A DNA stretch of 64,000 nucleotides from Pseudomonadota bacterium. Its GTDB lineage: Bacteria; Pseudomonadota; Gammaproteobacteria; Burkholderiales; Burkholderiaceae_C. The translations under genes and the position numbers were made by a program. The stretch spans positions 75,298 through 139,297 of the forward strand of contig JAEZWW010000008.1 in assembly GCA_023442945.1 (NCBI GenBank), written 5' to 3'. Of the stretch, positions 1 to 8,243 are shown piece by piece (positions within the stretch are counted from its first letter, which is position 1; every line of letters begins with the position of its first letter). The notes under the pieces were generated by a model, which saw only the letters and a program-made list of their open reading frames with translations, was not told the origin of the DNA and did no database searches.

Positions 1-454
1 CCTCTTCCAACCAGCGCAGCACCGGCACGGCCCCTGGCAAGACCGGCGACACCGACACCGGCAACGACGCCCAGGTCAGCGCCTGCCCTTCGCGCGTCTG
101 CAATTCGCCCTGCCACGTGACCAGCTTGCAGAAATGCAACCGCACCAACGCGTGCGGGTAGTCCACCAGCTGTTCGCGCCAGCGCTGCACCTGCGCGGGG
201 TCGACGGTGATGCCCAGTTCCTCGTGCAGTTCGCGCGCCAGCGCGGCTTCGACACTCTCGCCCGCCTCCAGCTTGCCACCCGGAAATTCCCAATAACCCG
301 CGTAAACCTTGCCTTCTGGCCGCGACGCCAGCAGAAAGCGCCCGTCCGCGCCAATCAACACACCGACGGCCACGTCCACCACCGGGCGCGGCGCGCCCTC
401 GGTCACGCCTTCGCGGCGCAAGTGGGCATCGGCTGTGAGCAGCGGCTCGGCCAT
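1..454 (-). CDS. Nudix hydrolase, MutT-like (3' end outside window)
   Basis: Probable 8-oxo-(d)GTP-type diphosphatase that cleans the nucleotide pool. The reading frame runs off the left edge, so only about 151 residues are seen. Near residues 59-82 there is a complete Nudix box: GGKLEAGES, then REL, then EELGI, matching GX5EX7REUXEEXGU, preceded by the usual YWEFPGGK strand. The ATG lies 5 bp after the stop of the DUF815 ATPase gene, so the two are probably co-transcribed downstream of argJ, an order I know from related Burkholderiales. The MutT assignment is by family. Other Nudix substrates are possible because the C-terminal half cannot be judged. Confidence 0.88.
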   Translation of the reverse strand, partial: MAEPLLTADAHLRREGVTEGAPRPVVDVAVGVLIGADGRFLLASRPEGKVYAGYWEFPGGKLEAGESVEAALARELHEELGITVDPAQVQRWREQLVDYPHALVRLHFCKLVTWQGELQTREGQALTWASLPVSVSPVLPGAVPVLRWLEE

Positions 455-459
455 TCCGA

Positions 460-1338
460 TCAGGCCTCGCCGCCGTCGCGGCCCATGAAGTCGCGCGCAA
501 ACTGGTAGGCCACGCGGCCGGAACGCGACCCGCGCTCCAGCGCCCACACCAGCGCTTCAGGGCGCGAGCCCTCGATCTGCGCAGGCGTAGCGCCCAGCGC
601 GCTCAGCCACTGTGCGGTGATGGTCAGGTATTCCTCTTGCGTGAAGGGGTAGAAGCTGACCCACAGGCCGAAGCGCTCGGACAGTGAAATCTTCTCCTCC
701 ACCACCTCACCCGGGTGCACCTCGCCGTCGTCGGTGTGCGTGTAGGTCAGGTTTTCCTTCATGTATTCCGGCAGCAGGTGGCGCCGGTTGCTGGTCGCGT
801 ACACCAGCACGTTGGGCGTACTGGCCGCAACCGAGCCATCCAGAATGCTTTTCAGCGCCTTGTAGCCCGGCTCACCCTCTTCAAAGCTCAGGTCGTCGCA
901 GTAGACGATGAACTTCTCGGGCTGGCTCGCCACGACTTCCACGATGTCGGGCAGATCGGTCAGATCGGCCTTGTCGACCTCGATCAGGCGCAGGCCTTGC
1001 GGTGCGTAAGCGTTCAGACAGGCTTTGATCAGAGAAGACTTGCCCGTGCCGCGCGCGCCGGTCAACAGCACGTTGTTGGCGGGGCGGCCTTCAACGAACT
1101 GGCGCGTGTTGCGCTCGATCTTGTCCTTTTGCGCGTCGATCTCTTTCAGATCACCCAGCGAGATGCCGCCGACGTGGCGGACCGGCTCCAGCACACCGTG
1201 GCCGGACGCGCGTTTGCGGTAACGCCAGGCCACGGCCTGGCCCCAGTCGGGCGCGCCCAGGGGCTGCGGCAAAGCGGATTCAATGCGGGCCATCAGCTGT
1301 TCAGCCCGGGCGATCAAACGCACCAATTCTTCAGTCAT
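460..1338 (-). CDS. DUF815 family AAA+ ATPase
   Basis: Predicted P-loop ATPase of 292 aa and unknown cellular role. The Walker A motif GARGTGKS is at residues 94-101 and a Walker B-like strand FIVYCDD at about 143-149. Later stretches (YATSNRRHL, SERFGLWVSF) look like the sensor and arginine-finger regions of AAA+ proteins. The protein is soluble, with no signal peptide or membrane segment. The gene lies between argJ and a nudix gene, an arrangement conserved in betaproteobacteria. The start codon falls at the 3' tail of repeat R1. Family membership is well supported; function is not known. Confidence 0.9.
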   Translation of the reverse strand: MTEELVRLIARAEQLMARIESALPQPLGAPDWGQAVAWRYRKRASGHGVLEPVRHVGGISLGDLKEIDAQKDKIERNTRQFVEGRPANNVLLTGARGTGKSSLIKACLNAYAPQGLRLIEVDKADLTDLPDIVEVVASQPEKFIVYCDDLSFEEGEPGYKALKSILDGSVAASTPNVLVYATSNRRHLLPEYMKENLTYTHTDDGEVHPGEVVEEKISLSERFGLWVSFYPFTQEEYLTITAQWLSALGATPAQIEGSRPEALVWALERGSRSGRVAYQFARDFMGRDGGEA

Positions 1339-1390
1339 TTCAGCACTTGGCCCGCGTTCGATCTGCGCAGGCAGCTATCAAAATAGGAAT
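1336..1390 (-). repeat. dispersed repeat R1
   Basis: Minus-oriented copy of the family. It shows the head GATAGCTGCC, then TGCGCAGAT, then GGGCC, and ends at the ATG of the DUF815 gene. It fills the whole gap between argJ and that gene. Confidence 0.75.
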
Positions 1391-1392
1391 TA

Positions 1393-2622
1393 TCAGGAAC
1401 GGTAGTCGGCGTTGATGCTGACGTAGTCGTGGCTCAAATCGCAGGTCCAGACCGTGTCGCTGGCCGTGCCGCGGCCCAGGTTCACGCGCACCGTGATCTC
1501 GGCTTGCTTCATCACGCGCTGACCGTCCTCTTCGCGGTACGCGGCGTTGCGGCCGCCTTTGACGGCCACGCACACGTCGTCCAGGTGCAGGTCGATCTTG
1601 GCCTGGTCCAGGTCATCGATACCAGCGTAGCCCACGGCCGCCAGGATGCGCCCGAGGTTCGGGTCGCTGGCGAAGAAGGCGGTCTTGACCAAGGGCGAAT
1701 GGGCGATGGCATAGGCCACCTGGCGGCACTCATCCACCGTCTTTCCGCCATCGACCTGGATCGCGATGAACTTGGTGGCGCCCTCACCGTCGCGCACGAT
1801 GGCCTGCGCCAGCTGGCGCGCCACGTCCTGCATGGCAGCCAGCAGCGCACGGCCATCGTCGCTGTCCAGTGACGTGATGGGGGCTTGGGCCGCCTTGTTG
1901 GTGGCCACAACGATGAACGAGTCGTTGGTGGACGTGTCGCCGTCGATGGTGATGCGGTTGAACGACGCGTCGGCCAGCGCCTGCGCCAGGGGCTTCATCA
2001 GCGCCTGCGCCACACAGGCGTCGGTGGCCAAAAAGCCGAGCATGGTCGCCATGTTCGGGCGGATCATGCCCGCGCCTTTGCTGATGCCGGTGATGGTGAC
2101 TTCCACCCCGCCCACACGCGCCTTGGCGCTGAACGCCTTCGGCACGGTGTCGGTGGTCATGATGCCTTCGGCCGCGCGCGCCCACTGGTCGGGCTGCGCA
2201 TCGGCAATCGCCGACGGAAGCCCGGCGACAATGCGATCCACCGGCAGCGGCTCCATGATCACGCCGGTGGAAAACGGCAGCACCTGGCCGGGTTGCAGCT
2301 TCAGCAAACCGGCCAGCGCATCGCTGACTTCGCGCGCACGCGCCAAGCCGTCTTCACCCGTACCGGCGTTGGCGTTGCCGGTGTTGATGACCATGGCGCG
2401 GATCGGCTCGCCGGCTTGCAGACGGTCACGGCAGATCTGTACCGGCGCCGCGCAGAAGCGGTTGCGCGTGAACACGCCGCCCACGCTGGAGCCTTCGTCC
2501 AGCAAGAACACCGTGAGGTCCTTGCGACCGACCTTGCGCACGCCCGCCTCGGCCACGCCGATGCGCACACCCGGCACGGGGAACAAACTGGACGGATCAG
2601 GGGCTGACAGATTCACCGGCAT
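1393..2622 (-). CDS. argJ: Bifunctional ornithine acetyltransferase / N-acetylglutamate synthase
   Basis: Transfers the acetyl group between N-acetylornithine and glutamate in the cyclic arginine pathway and may also make N-acetylglutamate from acetyl-CoA. I chose the start at MPVNLSAPDP (409 aa), the normal length for ArgJ; an open extension upstream has no family similarity. Conserved motifs are TGNANA (81-86), TTDTVPK (from 156) and KGAGMIRPN followed by MATML. The last marks the self-cleavage site between Ala192 and Thr193, where Thr becomes the N-terminal nucleophile of the beta chain. The gene lies downstream of secA on the same strand, separated by a hairpin. Confidence 0.96.
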   Translation of the reverse strand: MPVNLSAPDPSSLFPVPGVRIGVAEAGVRKVGRKDLTVFLLDEGSSVGGVFTRNRFCAAPVQICRDRLQAGEPIRAMVINTGNANAGTGEDGLARAREVSDALAGLLKLQPGQVLPFSTGVIMEPLPVDRIVAGLPSAIADAQPDQWARAAEGIMTTDTVPKAFSAKARVGGVEVTITGISKGAGMIRPNMATMLGFLATDACVAQALMKPLAQALADASFNRITIDGDTSTNDSFIVVATNKAAQAPITSLDSDDGRALLAAMQDVARQLAQAIVRDGEGATKFIAIQVDGGKTVDECRQVAYAIAHSPLVKTAFFASDPNLGRILAAVGYAGIDDLDQAKIDLHLDDVCVAVKGGRNAAYREEDGQRVMKQAEITVRVNLGRGTASDTVWTCDLSHDYVSINADYRS

Positions 2623-2689
2623 GCGAAGGGTCCTCAGGCAAAGGGGGGGGAAAACGTTGATTATCGGCAAGCGCCAAGGGGGCACGCCC

Positions 2690-2722
2690 CAAAAGGCAAA
2701 CGGGCCGAAGCCCGTTGCCAAA
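2690..2722 (-). terminator. Probable hairpin terminator after secA
   Basis: On the minus strand a 7-bp stem AACGGGC / GCCCGTT closes a TTCG tetraloop and is followed by TTGCCTTTT. The T-run is short, so it may be a weak terminator or attenuator between secA and argJ. Confidence 0.5.
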
Positions 2723-2748
2723 AACCCCGACGTGCAGCACGACTGCGA

Positions 2749-5544
2749 TCAGTTCAGCGCGCCGTGGCACTGCTTGTATTTCTTGCCGCTGCCGCACGGG
2801 CAAGGGTCGTTGCGGCCGACGCGCGGAACCGCGTCACCCGTCGCCAATGCTGCAGCGGCGCCGGCCACGCCCGCACCACGGGCGGCGGCTTCCGGCACGG
2901 TCTCGGCTTCACCGGTTTCAGAAGGTGCGGTGTAAGTGATGTTCACCAGCTGTTCGCCGCGCTGTTCGATCAGGTCGGCGGCTTCATCCAATTGTTCGGG
3001 CGACTGGATGCGCACCGTCATCAGTGTGCGAGTGACGTCGTTCTTGATCACGTCCAGCAATTGGCCGAACAGCTCGAACGCCTCGCGCTTGTACTCCTGC
3101 TTGGGCTGCTTCTGCGCGTAGCCGCGCAGGTGAATGCCCTGGCGCAGGTAGTCGAGCGCCGACAGGTGTTCGCGCCAGTGGGTATCGATGTTCTGCAGCA
3201 GCACCGCGCGCTCGAAGCCACGGAAGTTCTCGGCGCCGACCAGGTCAACACGCTCGGTGTAGGTGCGGTTGGCGGTCTCCAGCACCTTTTCAAGAATGTC
3301 ATCGTCGGTGATCGCCGAGGACGATTCCACTTCTTTCTTGAGGGGCAAAGTGATCTGCCATTCTTCCTCCAGCACCTTTTCAAGGCCAGGGATGTCCCAC
3401 TGCTCCTCCACGGACTCCGGCGGCACATATTGGTGGACCAGGTCGGTGAAGCTGCTTTGGCGCAGGCCGGCGATCTGGGCCGACAGGTCCTGCGCATCCA
3501 GGATCTCGTTGCGCTGCTGGTAGATCACCTTGCGCTGATCGTTGGAAACGTCGTCGTACTCCAGCAGCTGCTTGCGCATGTCGAAGTTGCGCGCTTCCAC
3601 CTTGCGCTGGGCGCTTTCGATGCTGCGGGTGACGATGCCGGCTTCGATCGCCTCGCCTTCAGGCATCTTCAGGCGGTCCATGATGGCGCGCACGCGGTCA
3701 CCCGCAAAAATGCGCATCAGCGCGTCGTCCAGGCTGAGGTAGAAACGGGACGAGCCCGGGTCGCCCTGGCGGCCCGAGCGGCCACGCAGCTGGTTGTCAA
3801 TACGGCGGCTTTCGTGCCGTTCGGTGGCGATGATGCGCAGGCCGCCCAGCGCCTTGATCGCGTCGTGGTCCTGCTGCCACTTGGCGCGCACGTCGGCGAT
3901 GCGTGCTTGCTTGGCTGCATCGTCCAGCGCCGCGTCGGCCTCGATCGCCTGCACGGCTTTTTCGACGTTGCCGCCCAGCACGATGTCGGTGCCGCGGCCG
4001 GCCATGTTGGTGGCGATGGTGATCATGTTGGCGCTGCCGGCCTGCGCCACGATGTCGGCTTCACGCGCGTGCTGCTTGGCGTTCAACACCTGGTGCGGCA
4101 GCTTCTCTTTTTGCAGCAGCTCTGCAATGATTTCAGAGTTCTCAATCGACGTGGTGCCCACCAACACGGGCTGTCCACGCGTGTAGCACTCGCGGATGTC
4201 GGCGATGGCCGCGTCGTACTTCTCCTTGGTGGTCTTGTAAACACGGTCCAGCTGGTCGTCGCGCTTGCTGACGCGGTTGGGCGGGATCACCACCGTCTCC
4301 AGGCCATAGATTTCCTGGAATTCGTAGGCCTCGGTGTCGGCGGTGCCGGTCATGCCGGACAGCTTGTTGTACAGGCGGAAGTAGTTCTGGAAGGTGATGG
4401 AGGCCAGGGTCTGGTTTTCGGCCTGAATCGACACGCCTTCCTTGGCTTCGACCGCCTGGTGCAGGCCATCGCTCCAGCGGCGGCCACTCATCAGTCGGCC
4501 GGTGAATTCGTCAACGATGACAATCTCAGCGCCCTGCTCGCCTTGCTGGACCACGTAGTGCTGATCGCGGTGGTAGAGGTGGTTGGCCCGCAGCGCCGCG
4601 TACAGATGGTGCATCAGCGAGATGTTGGCCGGGTCGTAGAGGCTGGCACCTTGGGCGATCATGCCGCGCTCGGCGAGGATGCGCTCGGCGGTTTCGTGGC
4701 CTTGCTCGGTCAGGTAGATCTGGTGGGCCTTTTCGTCGACGGTGAAGTCGCCCGGTTTGGTGATGCCCAATCCGGTGCGCGGGTCCGCCTCGCCTTCCTG
4801 GCGGGACAACAGCGGAACCACCTGGTTCATCGCCACGTACAGGGCGGTATGGTCTTCGGCCTGGCCGCTGATGATCAGCGGCGTGCGCGCCTCGTCGATC
4901 AAGATCGAGTCCACTTCGTCGACGATGGCGTAGTTCAGCTTGCGCTGCACCCGGTCCTGCGTCTCGTAGACCATGTTGTCGCGCAGGTAGTCGAAACCAA
5001 ATTCGTTGTTGGTCCCGTACGTGATGTCGGACGCGTACGCGGCCTGCTTTTCCTCGCGCGCCATCTGCGGCAGGTTCACACCCACCGAAAGACCCAGGAA
5101 GTTGTACAGGCGCGCCATCCATTGGGCGTCGCGGTTGGCCAGGTAGTCGTTCACGGTAACGACGTGCACACCGTTGCCGGCCAGCGCGTTCAGGTACACC
5201 GGCAACGTGGCCGTCAGCGTCTTGCCTTCCCCCGTGCGCATCTCGGCAATCTTGCCTTCGTGCAAGGCCATGCCGCCCATCAACTGGACGTCGAAGTGGC
5301 GCATCTTCATGACACGCTTGGACGCTTCGCGCACGGTGGCGAAGGCTTCGGGCAGGATCTGGTCCAGCGCCTCACCCTTGGCCAGGCGGTCGCGGAATTC
5401 CTGTGTCTTGGCCGTCAACGCCTCATCGCTGAGCTTTTCGAAATCCGGCTCCATCGCGTTGATGCGGGCGGCGGTCTTTCGGTATTGCTTGAGCAACCGA
5501 TCGTTGCGGCTGCCGAAGAGCTTGGTGAGGAAATTAGTGGCCAT
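2749..5544 (-). CDS. secA: Preprotein translocase ATPase SecA
   Basis: Motor ATPase of the Sec pathway that drives unfolded preproteins through SecYEG at the inner membrane. The 931 aa length is typical. The first nucleotide-binding fold has Walker A TGEGKT near 104-109 and the DEVD box near 210. The preprotein cross-linking region, a second helicase fold (ATNMAGRGTDI; RLRGRSGRQGDPG-type motif VI) and the helical scaffold follow. The C-terminus carries the zinc-binding SEC-C tail CPCGSGKKYKQCH at about 915-927, used for SecB and lipid contact. The divergent neighbour encodes a DUF721 protein, a common secA-side arrangement in beta-proteobacteria. Confidence 0.98.
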   Translation of the reverse strand: MATNFLTKLFGSRNDRLLKQYRKTAARINAMEPDFEKLSDEALTAKTQEFRDRLAKGEALDQILPEAFATVREASKRVMKMRHFDVQLMGGMALHEGKIAEMRTGEGKTLTATLPVYLNALAGNGVHVVTVNDYLANRDAQWMARLYNFLGLSVGVNLPQMAREEKQAAYASDITYGTNNEFGFDYLRDNMVYETQDRVQRKLNYAIVDEVDSILIDEARTPLIISGQAEDHTALYVAMNQVVPLLSRQEGEADPRTGLGITKPGDFTVDEKAHQIYLTEQGHETAERILAERGMIAQGASLYDPANISLMHHLYAALRANHLYHRDQHYVVQQGEQGAEIVIVDEFTGRLMSGRRWSDGLHQAVEAKEGVSIQAENQTLASITFQNYFRLYNKLSGMTGTADTEAYEFQEIYGLETVVIPPNRVSKRDDQLDRVYKTTKEKYDAAIADIRECYTRGQPVLVGTTSIENSEIIAELLQKEKLPHQVLNAKQHAREADIVAQAGSANMITIATNMAGRGTDIVLGGNVEKAVQAIEADAALDDAAKQARIADVRAKWQQDHDAIKALGGLRIIATERHESRRIDNQLRGRSGRQGDPGSSRFYLSLDDALMRIFAGDRVRAIMDRLKMPEGEAIEAGIVTRSIESAQRKVEARNFDMRKQLLEYDDVSNDQRKVIYQQRNEILDAQDLSAQIAGLRQSSFTDLVHQYVPPESVEEQWDIPGLEKVLEEEWQITLPLKKEVESSSAITDDDILEKVLETANRTYTERVDLVGAENFRGFERAVLLQNIDTHWREHLSALDYLRQGIHLRGYAQKQPKQEYKREAFELFGQLLDVIKNDVTRTLMTVRIQSPEQLDEAADLIEQRGEQLVNITYTAPSETGEAETVPEAAARGAGVAGAAAALATGDAVPRVGRNDPCPCGSGKKYKQCHGALN

Positions 5545-5745
5545 GCGGGCGCGTCAGCCCTGCGTTGGCCTTGCGGCGCGGCAGCAGCGACGTGGATTCG
5601 AAGTTGATAATGGACTGAAAGCCCAGATGGGGACAACGCCCGCAACTGCAAGCGCTACCGGTCCTGTACTCTCAAGACAACTGCGCATTTTACCTGCCGC
5701 GCCCTTCCAGCCTTCCATAATGGGCCCACCTCGTCCCGCTCGCCC

Positions 5746-6057
5746 GTGAACATTACCCGACACACCGCCGTCTCTGTGCTCCAAGCGGTCGACGAATCAC
5801 CGACCCTGGCGCACCTCAGCCGCCTGGCGCGGCAGTCGTCGTTGCGCTTAAAGCTTGTTCAGCCGGTGCTCCCTCTAGCCTTGCGCGCTTTGGTGCGGCC
5901 CGGGGCGCCAGAGCCCGATGCTTGGTGTCTGTTGGTACCGCATGCGGCGGCGGCCGCGAAACTGCGGCAGCTGATCCCGCGGATGATCCGGGCACTGGAA
6001 GACGGGGGAGAATCGATTCAGACCATCCGCATCAAGGTGATGCAGCCCGCACCGTAA
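5746..6057 (+). CDS. DUF721 (DciA-like) domain protein
   Basis: Small protein of 103 aa with a GTG start, divergent from secA. The middle (ALRALVRPG, then WCLLVPHAAAAAKLRQLIPRMI) fits the DUF721 fold, where a short beta segment and helix follow a leading hydrophobic strand. Some DUF721 proteins (DciA) help load the replicative helicase DnaB. That role is not shown for this short form. Many Burkholderiales have a DUF721 gene followed by an M23 peptidase gene next to secA; here the peptidase gene is absent. The GTG start rests on the absence of an in-frame ATG. Confidence 0.7.
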   Translation: MNITRHTAVSVLQAVDESPTLAHLSRLARQSSLRLKLVQPVLPLALRALVRPGAPEPDAWCLLVPHAAAAAKLRQLIPRMIRALEDGGESIQTIRIKVMQPAP

Positions 6058-6074
6058 AGGTGCGAAGTCTCGAG

Positions 6075-6150
6075 TGGTGCCGGTTGTCGGATTCGAACTG
6101 ACGACCTACCGCTTACAAGGCGGGTGCTCTACCAACTGAGCTAAACCGGC
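6075..6150 (-). tRNA. tRNA-Thr (anticodon UGU)
   Basis: The reverse strand folds as a 76-nt cloverleaf. The acceptor arm GCCGGTT pairs with AACCGGC, the D-arm contains AGTTGGTAGAGC, the anticodon loop CTTGTAA gives anticodon TGT, the T-loop is GTTCGAATC, and the 3' CCA is encoded. It lies alone between the DUF721 gene and sspB. Confidence 0.96.
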
Positions 6151-6201
6151 ATCGGGTTGAGATTCTAATCGCCGTCGGATGCACCAACGGCAACGCCCGT
6201 G

Positions 6202-6717
6202 CTATTTGATGCGCTTCAGGGCGGGCTTCTTGCGCTTGGGCGGGGGTGGGGGCGTCTCGTCGTCACGCGCATCGGCCGAGCCGGTGACGAGTTGAATACC
6301 TGGGCGCGATCCCGGAGCACTGGCGCCTTTGGCGTCATCGGTGTCTTCGGTCACCAAGGCTTCGCCGCCCGCCTCTTCTTCGACGTCGGGCGTGGCGGCC
6401 ACGGGGAACGCCATGCCTTGACCGTTCTCCCGCGCGTAGATCGCCAGGACGCGGTCCATCGGCACCATGATTTCGCGCGGCACGCCACCAAAGCGCGCCT
6501 TGAACTCGATGAATTCGTTGCCGATCGTGAGGCCGCTGGTGGCGTCCGGGCTGACGTTCAAAACGATCTCGCCGTTCTGCACGTATTCGCGCGGCACCTG
6601 CACGCTGTCGTCCACCCTGACTGCGATGTAGGGCGTGAAGCCATTGTCAGAACACCAGTCGTACAACGCCCGAACGAGGTAAGGGCGTGTCGAGGTCGAT
6701 TCCAGCGCATTCATCAT
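6202..6717 (-). CDS. sspB: ClpXP protease specificity-enhancing factor SspB
   Basis: Adaptor that binds the ssrA tag of stalled-translation products and delivers them to ClpXP. 171 aa. The N-terminal fold matches the family (STRPYLVRALYDWC; TPYIAV; LNVSPDAT; FKARFGGVPREI; AIYARENGQGM). A long charged linker leads to a basic, proline-rich C-terminal tail (PPPPPKRKKPALKRIK), the place where E. coli SspB carries its ClpX-docking XB motif. It follows sspA by 25 bp, the usual operon order. Confidence 0.95.
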   Translation of the reverse strand: MMNALESTSTRPYLVRALYDWCSDNGFTPYIAVRVDDSVQVPREYVQNGEIVLNVSPDATSGLTIGNEFIEFKARFGGVPREIMVPMDRVLAIYARENGQGMAFPVAATPDVEEEAGGEALVTEDTDDAKGASAPGSRPGIQLVTGSADARDDETPPPPPKRKKPALKRIK

Positions 6718-6742
6718 GGGCGAAACAAGCCAGTTCGGCGCT

Positions 6743-7354
6743 TTACTTGCGCATCACCTTTTCGGACGGCGTCAGCGCTTCGATGTAGGCGGGGCGCGAG
6801 AAGATGCGCTCGGCGTACTTCAGCAGCGGCGCCGCATTGCGTGACAGATCAATGCCGTAGTAGTCCAGGCGCCACAGCAGCGGCGCCAGCGCGACGTCCA
6901 ACATCGAGAAGTTGTCACCCAGGATGAACTTGTTCTTCAGGAACACGGGGGCCATCTGCGTCAGACGGTCGCGGATGTTGCTGCGGGCTTTTTCCAACGC
7001 CTTTTCGTTCGACTTGGTCGCGCGGTTTTCCAGCGTGCTGACGTGCGTGAACAGCTCTTTCTCGAAGTTGAGCAGGAACAGGCGCACGCGTGCACGGTCC
7101 ACCGGATCGCCAGGCATCAGCTGCGGATGCGGAAAGCGTTCGTCGATGTACTCGTTGATGATGTTCGACTCGTACAGGATGAGATCGCGCTCGACCAGGA
7201 TGGGCACCTGGCCGTAGGGGTTCATCACCGCAATATCTTCCGGCTTGTTGTAGAGGTCGACGTCACGGATCTCGAAATCCATACCTTTTTCGAACAGCAC
7301 AAAGCGGCAACGATGCGAAAACGGGCACGTCGTTCCTGAATACAGCACCATCAT
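6743..7354 (-). CDS. sspA: Stringent starvation protein A (GST-fold RNA polymerase-associated protein)
   Basis: 203 aa protein of the glutathione-S-transferase fold. In enterobacteria SspA binds RNA polymerase during starvation and acid stress. The N-terminal thioredoxin-like half has the SspA sequence YSGTTCPFSHRC and PYGQVPILVERD. The all-helical half ends FILGDNFSMLDVALAPLLWRL. It probably acts as a regulator and not as a transferase. It follows petC, then a 10-bp inverted repeat in its leader, and precedes sspB. Confidence 0.95.
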   Translation of the reverse strand: MMVLYSGTTCPFSHRCRFVLFEKGMDFEIRDVDLYNKPEDIAVMNPYGQVPILVERDLILYESNIINEYIDERFPHPQLMPGDPVDRARVRLFLLNFEKELFTHVSTLENRATKSNEKALEKARSNIRDRLTQMAPVFLKNKFILGDNFSMLDVALAPLLWRLDYYGIDLSRNAAPLLKYAERIFSRPAYIEALTPSEKVMRK

Positions 7355-7375
7355 GTTGGAGACTCCTTAAAACCA

Positions 7376-7418
7376 ACGGAGTGGATAGGCCGCCTGTGAC
7401 AGCGCGCCTCCACTCCGT
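7376..7418 (-). repeat. Inverted repeat in the sspA leader
   Basis: A perfect 10-bp inverted repeat, ACGGAGTGGA and TCCACTCCGT, is separated by 23 bp in the petC-sspA gap, with no T-run. It could form a stem in the mRNA ahead of sspA or bind a dimeric protein. No known site is recognised. Confidence 0.4.
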
Positions 7419-7455
7419 ATGCACCCGGCCAACGCGCCGGTCGTCTTGCGTCAGC

Positions 7456-8223
7456 TTACTTGACGTCTTTCCAGTAGGCAGCGTTCAAGCGCCAGGCGAT
7501 GAACGTGAAGCACAGCAGGAACAGCATGACCCACACGCCGATCTTGACGCGCTTGTTCTGTGCCGGCTCGCCCATCCACTGCAGGTAGTTCACCAGATCG
7601 CCAACGTTCTGATCGAACTGCAGCGGCGTCATCGTGCCGGGCGTGACCTGTTCCCAACGGCCGGTGAAGGCATGGACTTCATGGCCGTGCTCTTCACGCG
7701 TTTCGAAGATGGGCTTGCGCTCGCCTTCCAGTTGCCACAAGGGGTTGGGCATGCCGATGTTGGGGAAGGCCAGGTTGTTCCAGCCAGTGGGCTTGGACGG
7801 ATCGCGGTAGTAGCTGCGCAGCAGCGTGTAGATGTAGTCCGCACCGCTACCACCGGCGCCAGCGCGCGAGCGTGCGATCAGCGTCAGGTCCGGCGGATTG
7901 GCGCCGAACCAGGCCTTGGCCTGGTGCGGGTTGATGGCCGAGCGCATCGTGTCACCCACCTTTTCGGTGGTGAACAGCAGGTTGTCCTTGATCTGCTGCT
8001 CAGTCAGGCCAATGTCCTGCAGGCGGTTGAAGCGCATGAAGGCCGCCGAATGGCAGTTCAGACAGTAGTTGACGAACAGCTTGGCGCCATTCTGCAGCGA
8101 ACTCAGGTCGTTGGTCTTCACCGGGGCCTTGTCCCAGGCAATGCCACCCGATGCCGCCTGCGCGCCCACCAACACACCCATGCCGAGCGCAACACCCAGG
8201 ACCAGTTTTTTCCAGATAGTCAT
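7456..8223 (-). CDS. petC: Ubiquinol-cytochrome c reductase, cytochrome c1 subunit
   Basis: Haem c subunit of the bc1 complex, taking electrons from the Rieske centre and passing them to soluble cytochrome c in the periplasm. The start at MTIWKKLVLG gives 255 aa with a signal peptide (hydrophobic core, then AQA-A). The haem-binding CLNCH is at 54-58. The distal methionine ligand is likely in NIGMPNPLW. One C-terminal transmembrane anchor (WVMLFLLCFTFIAWRL) is followed by WKDVK. An upstream extension of the frame overlaps petB and is not used. Confidence 0.96.
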   Translation of the reverse strand: MTIWKKLVLGVALGMGVLVGAQAASGGIAWDKAPVKTNDLSSLQNGAKLFVNYCLNCHSAAFMRFNRLQDIGLTEQQIKDNLLFTTEKVGDTMRSAINPHQAKAWFGANPPDLTLIARSRAGAGGSGADYIYTLLRSYYRDPSKPTGWNNLAFPNIGMPNPLWQLEGERKPIFETREEHGHEVHAFTGRWEQVTPGTMTPLQFDQNVGDLVNYLQWMGEPAQNKRVKIGVWVMLFLLCFTFIAWRLNAAYWKDVK

Positions 8224-8243
8224 AACGGTTCTCTCGTGGCTCT

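Noticed and set aside
2764..5607. A 947-codon open frame on the plus strand opposite secA
   Set aside because: High GC and strong codon bias of secA make the opposite frame open. The translation has no family similarity and mirrors SecA exactly.
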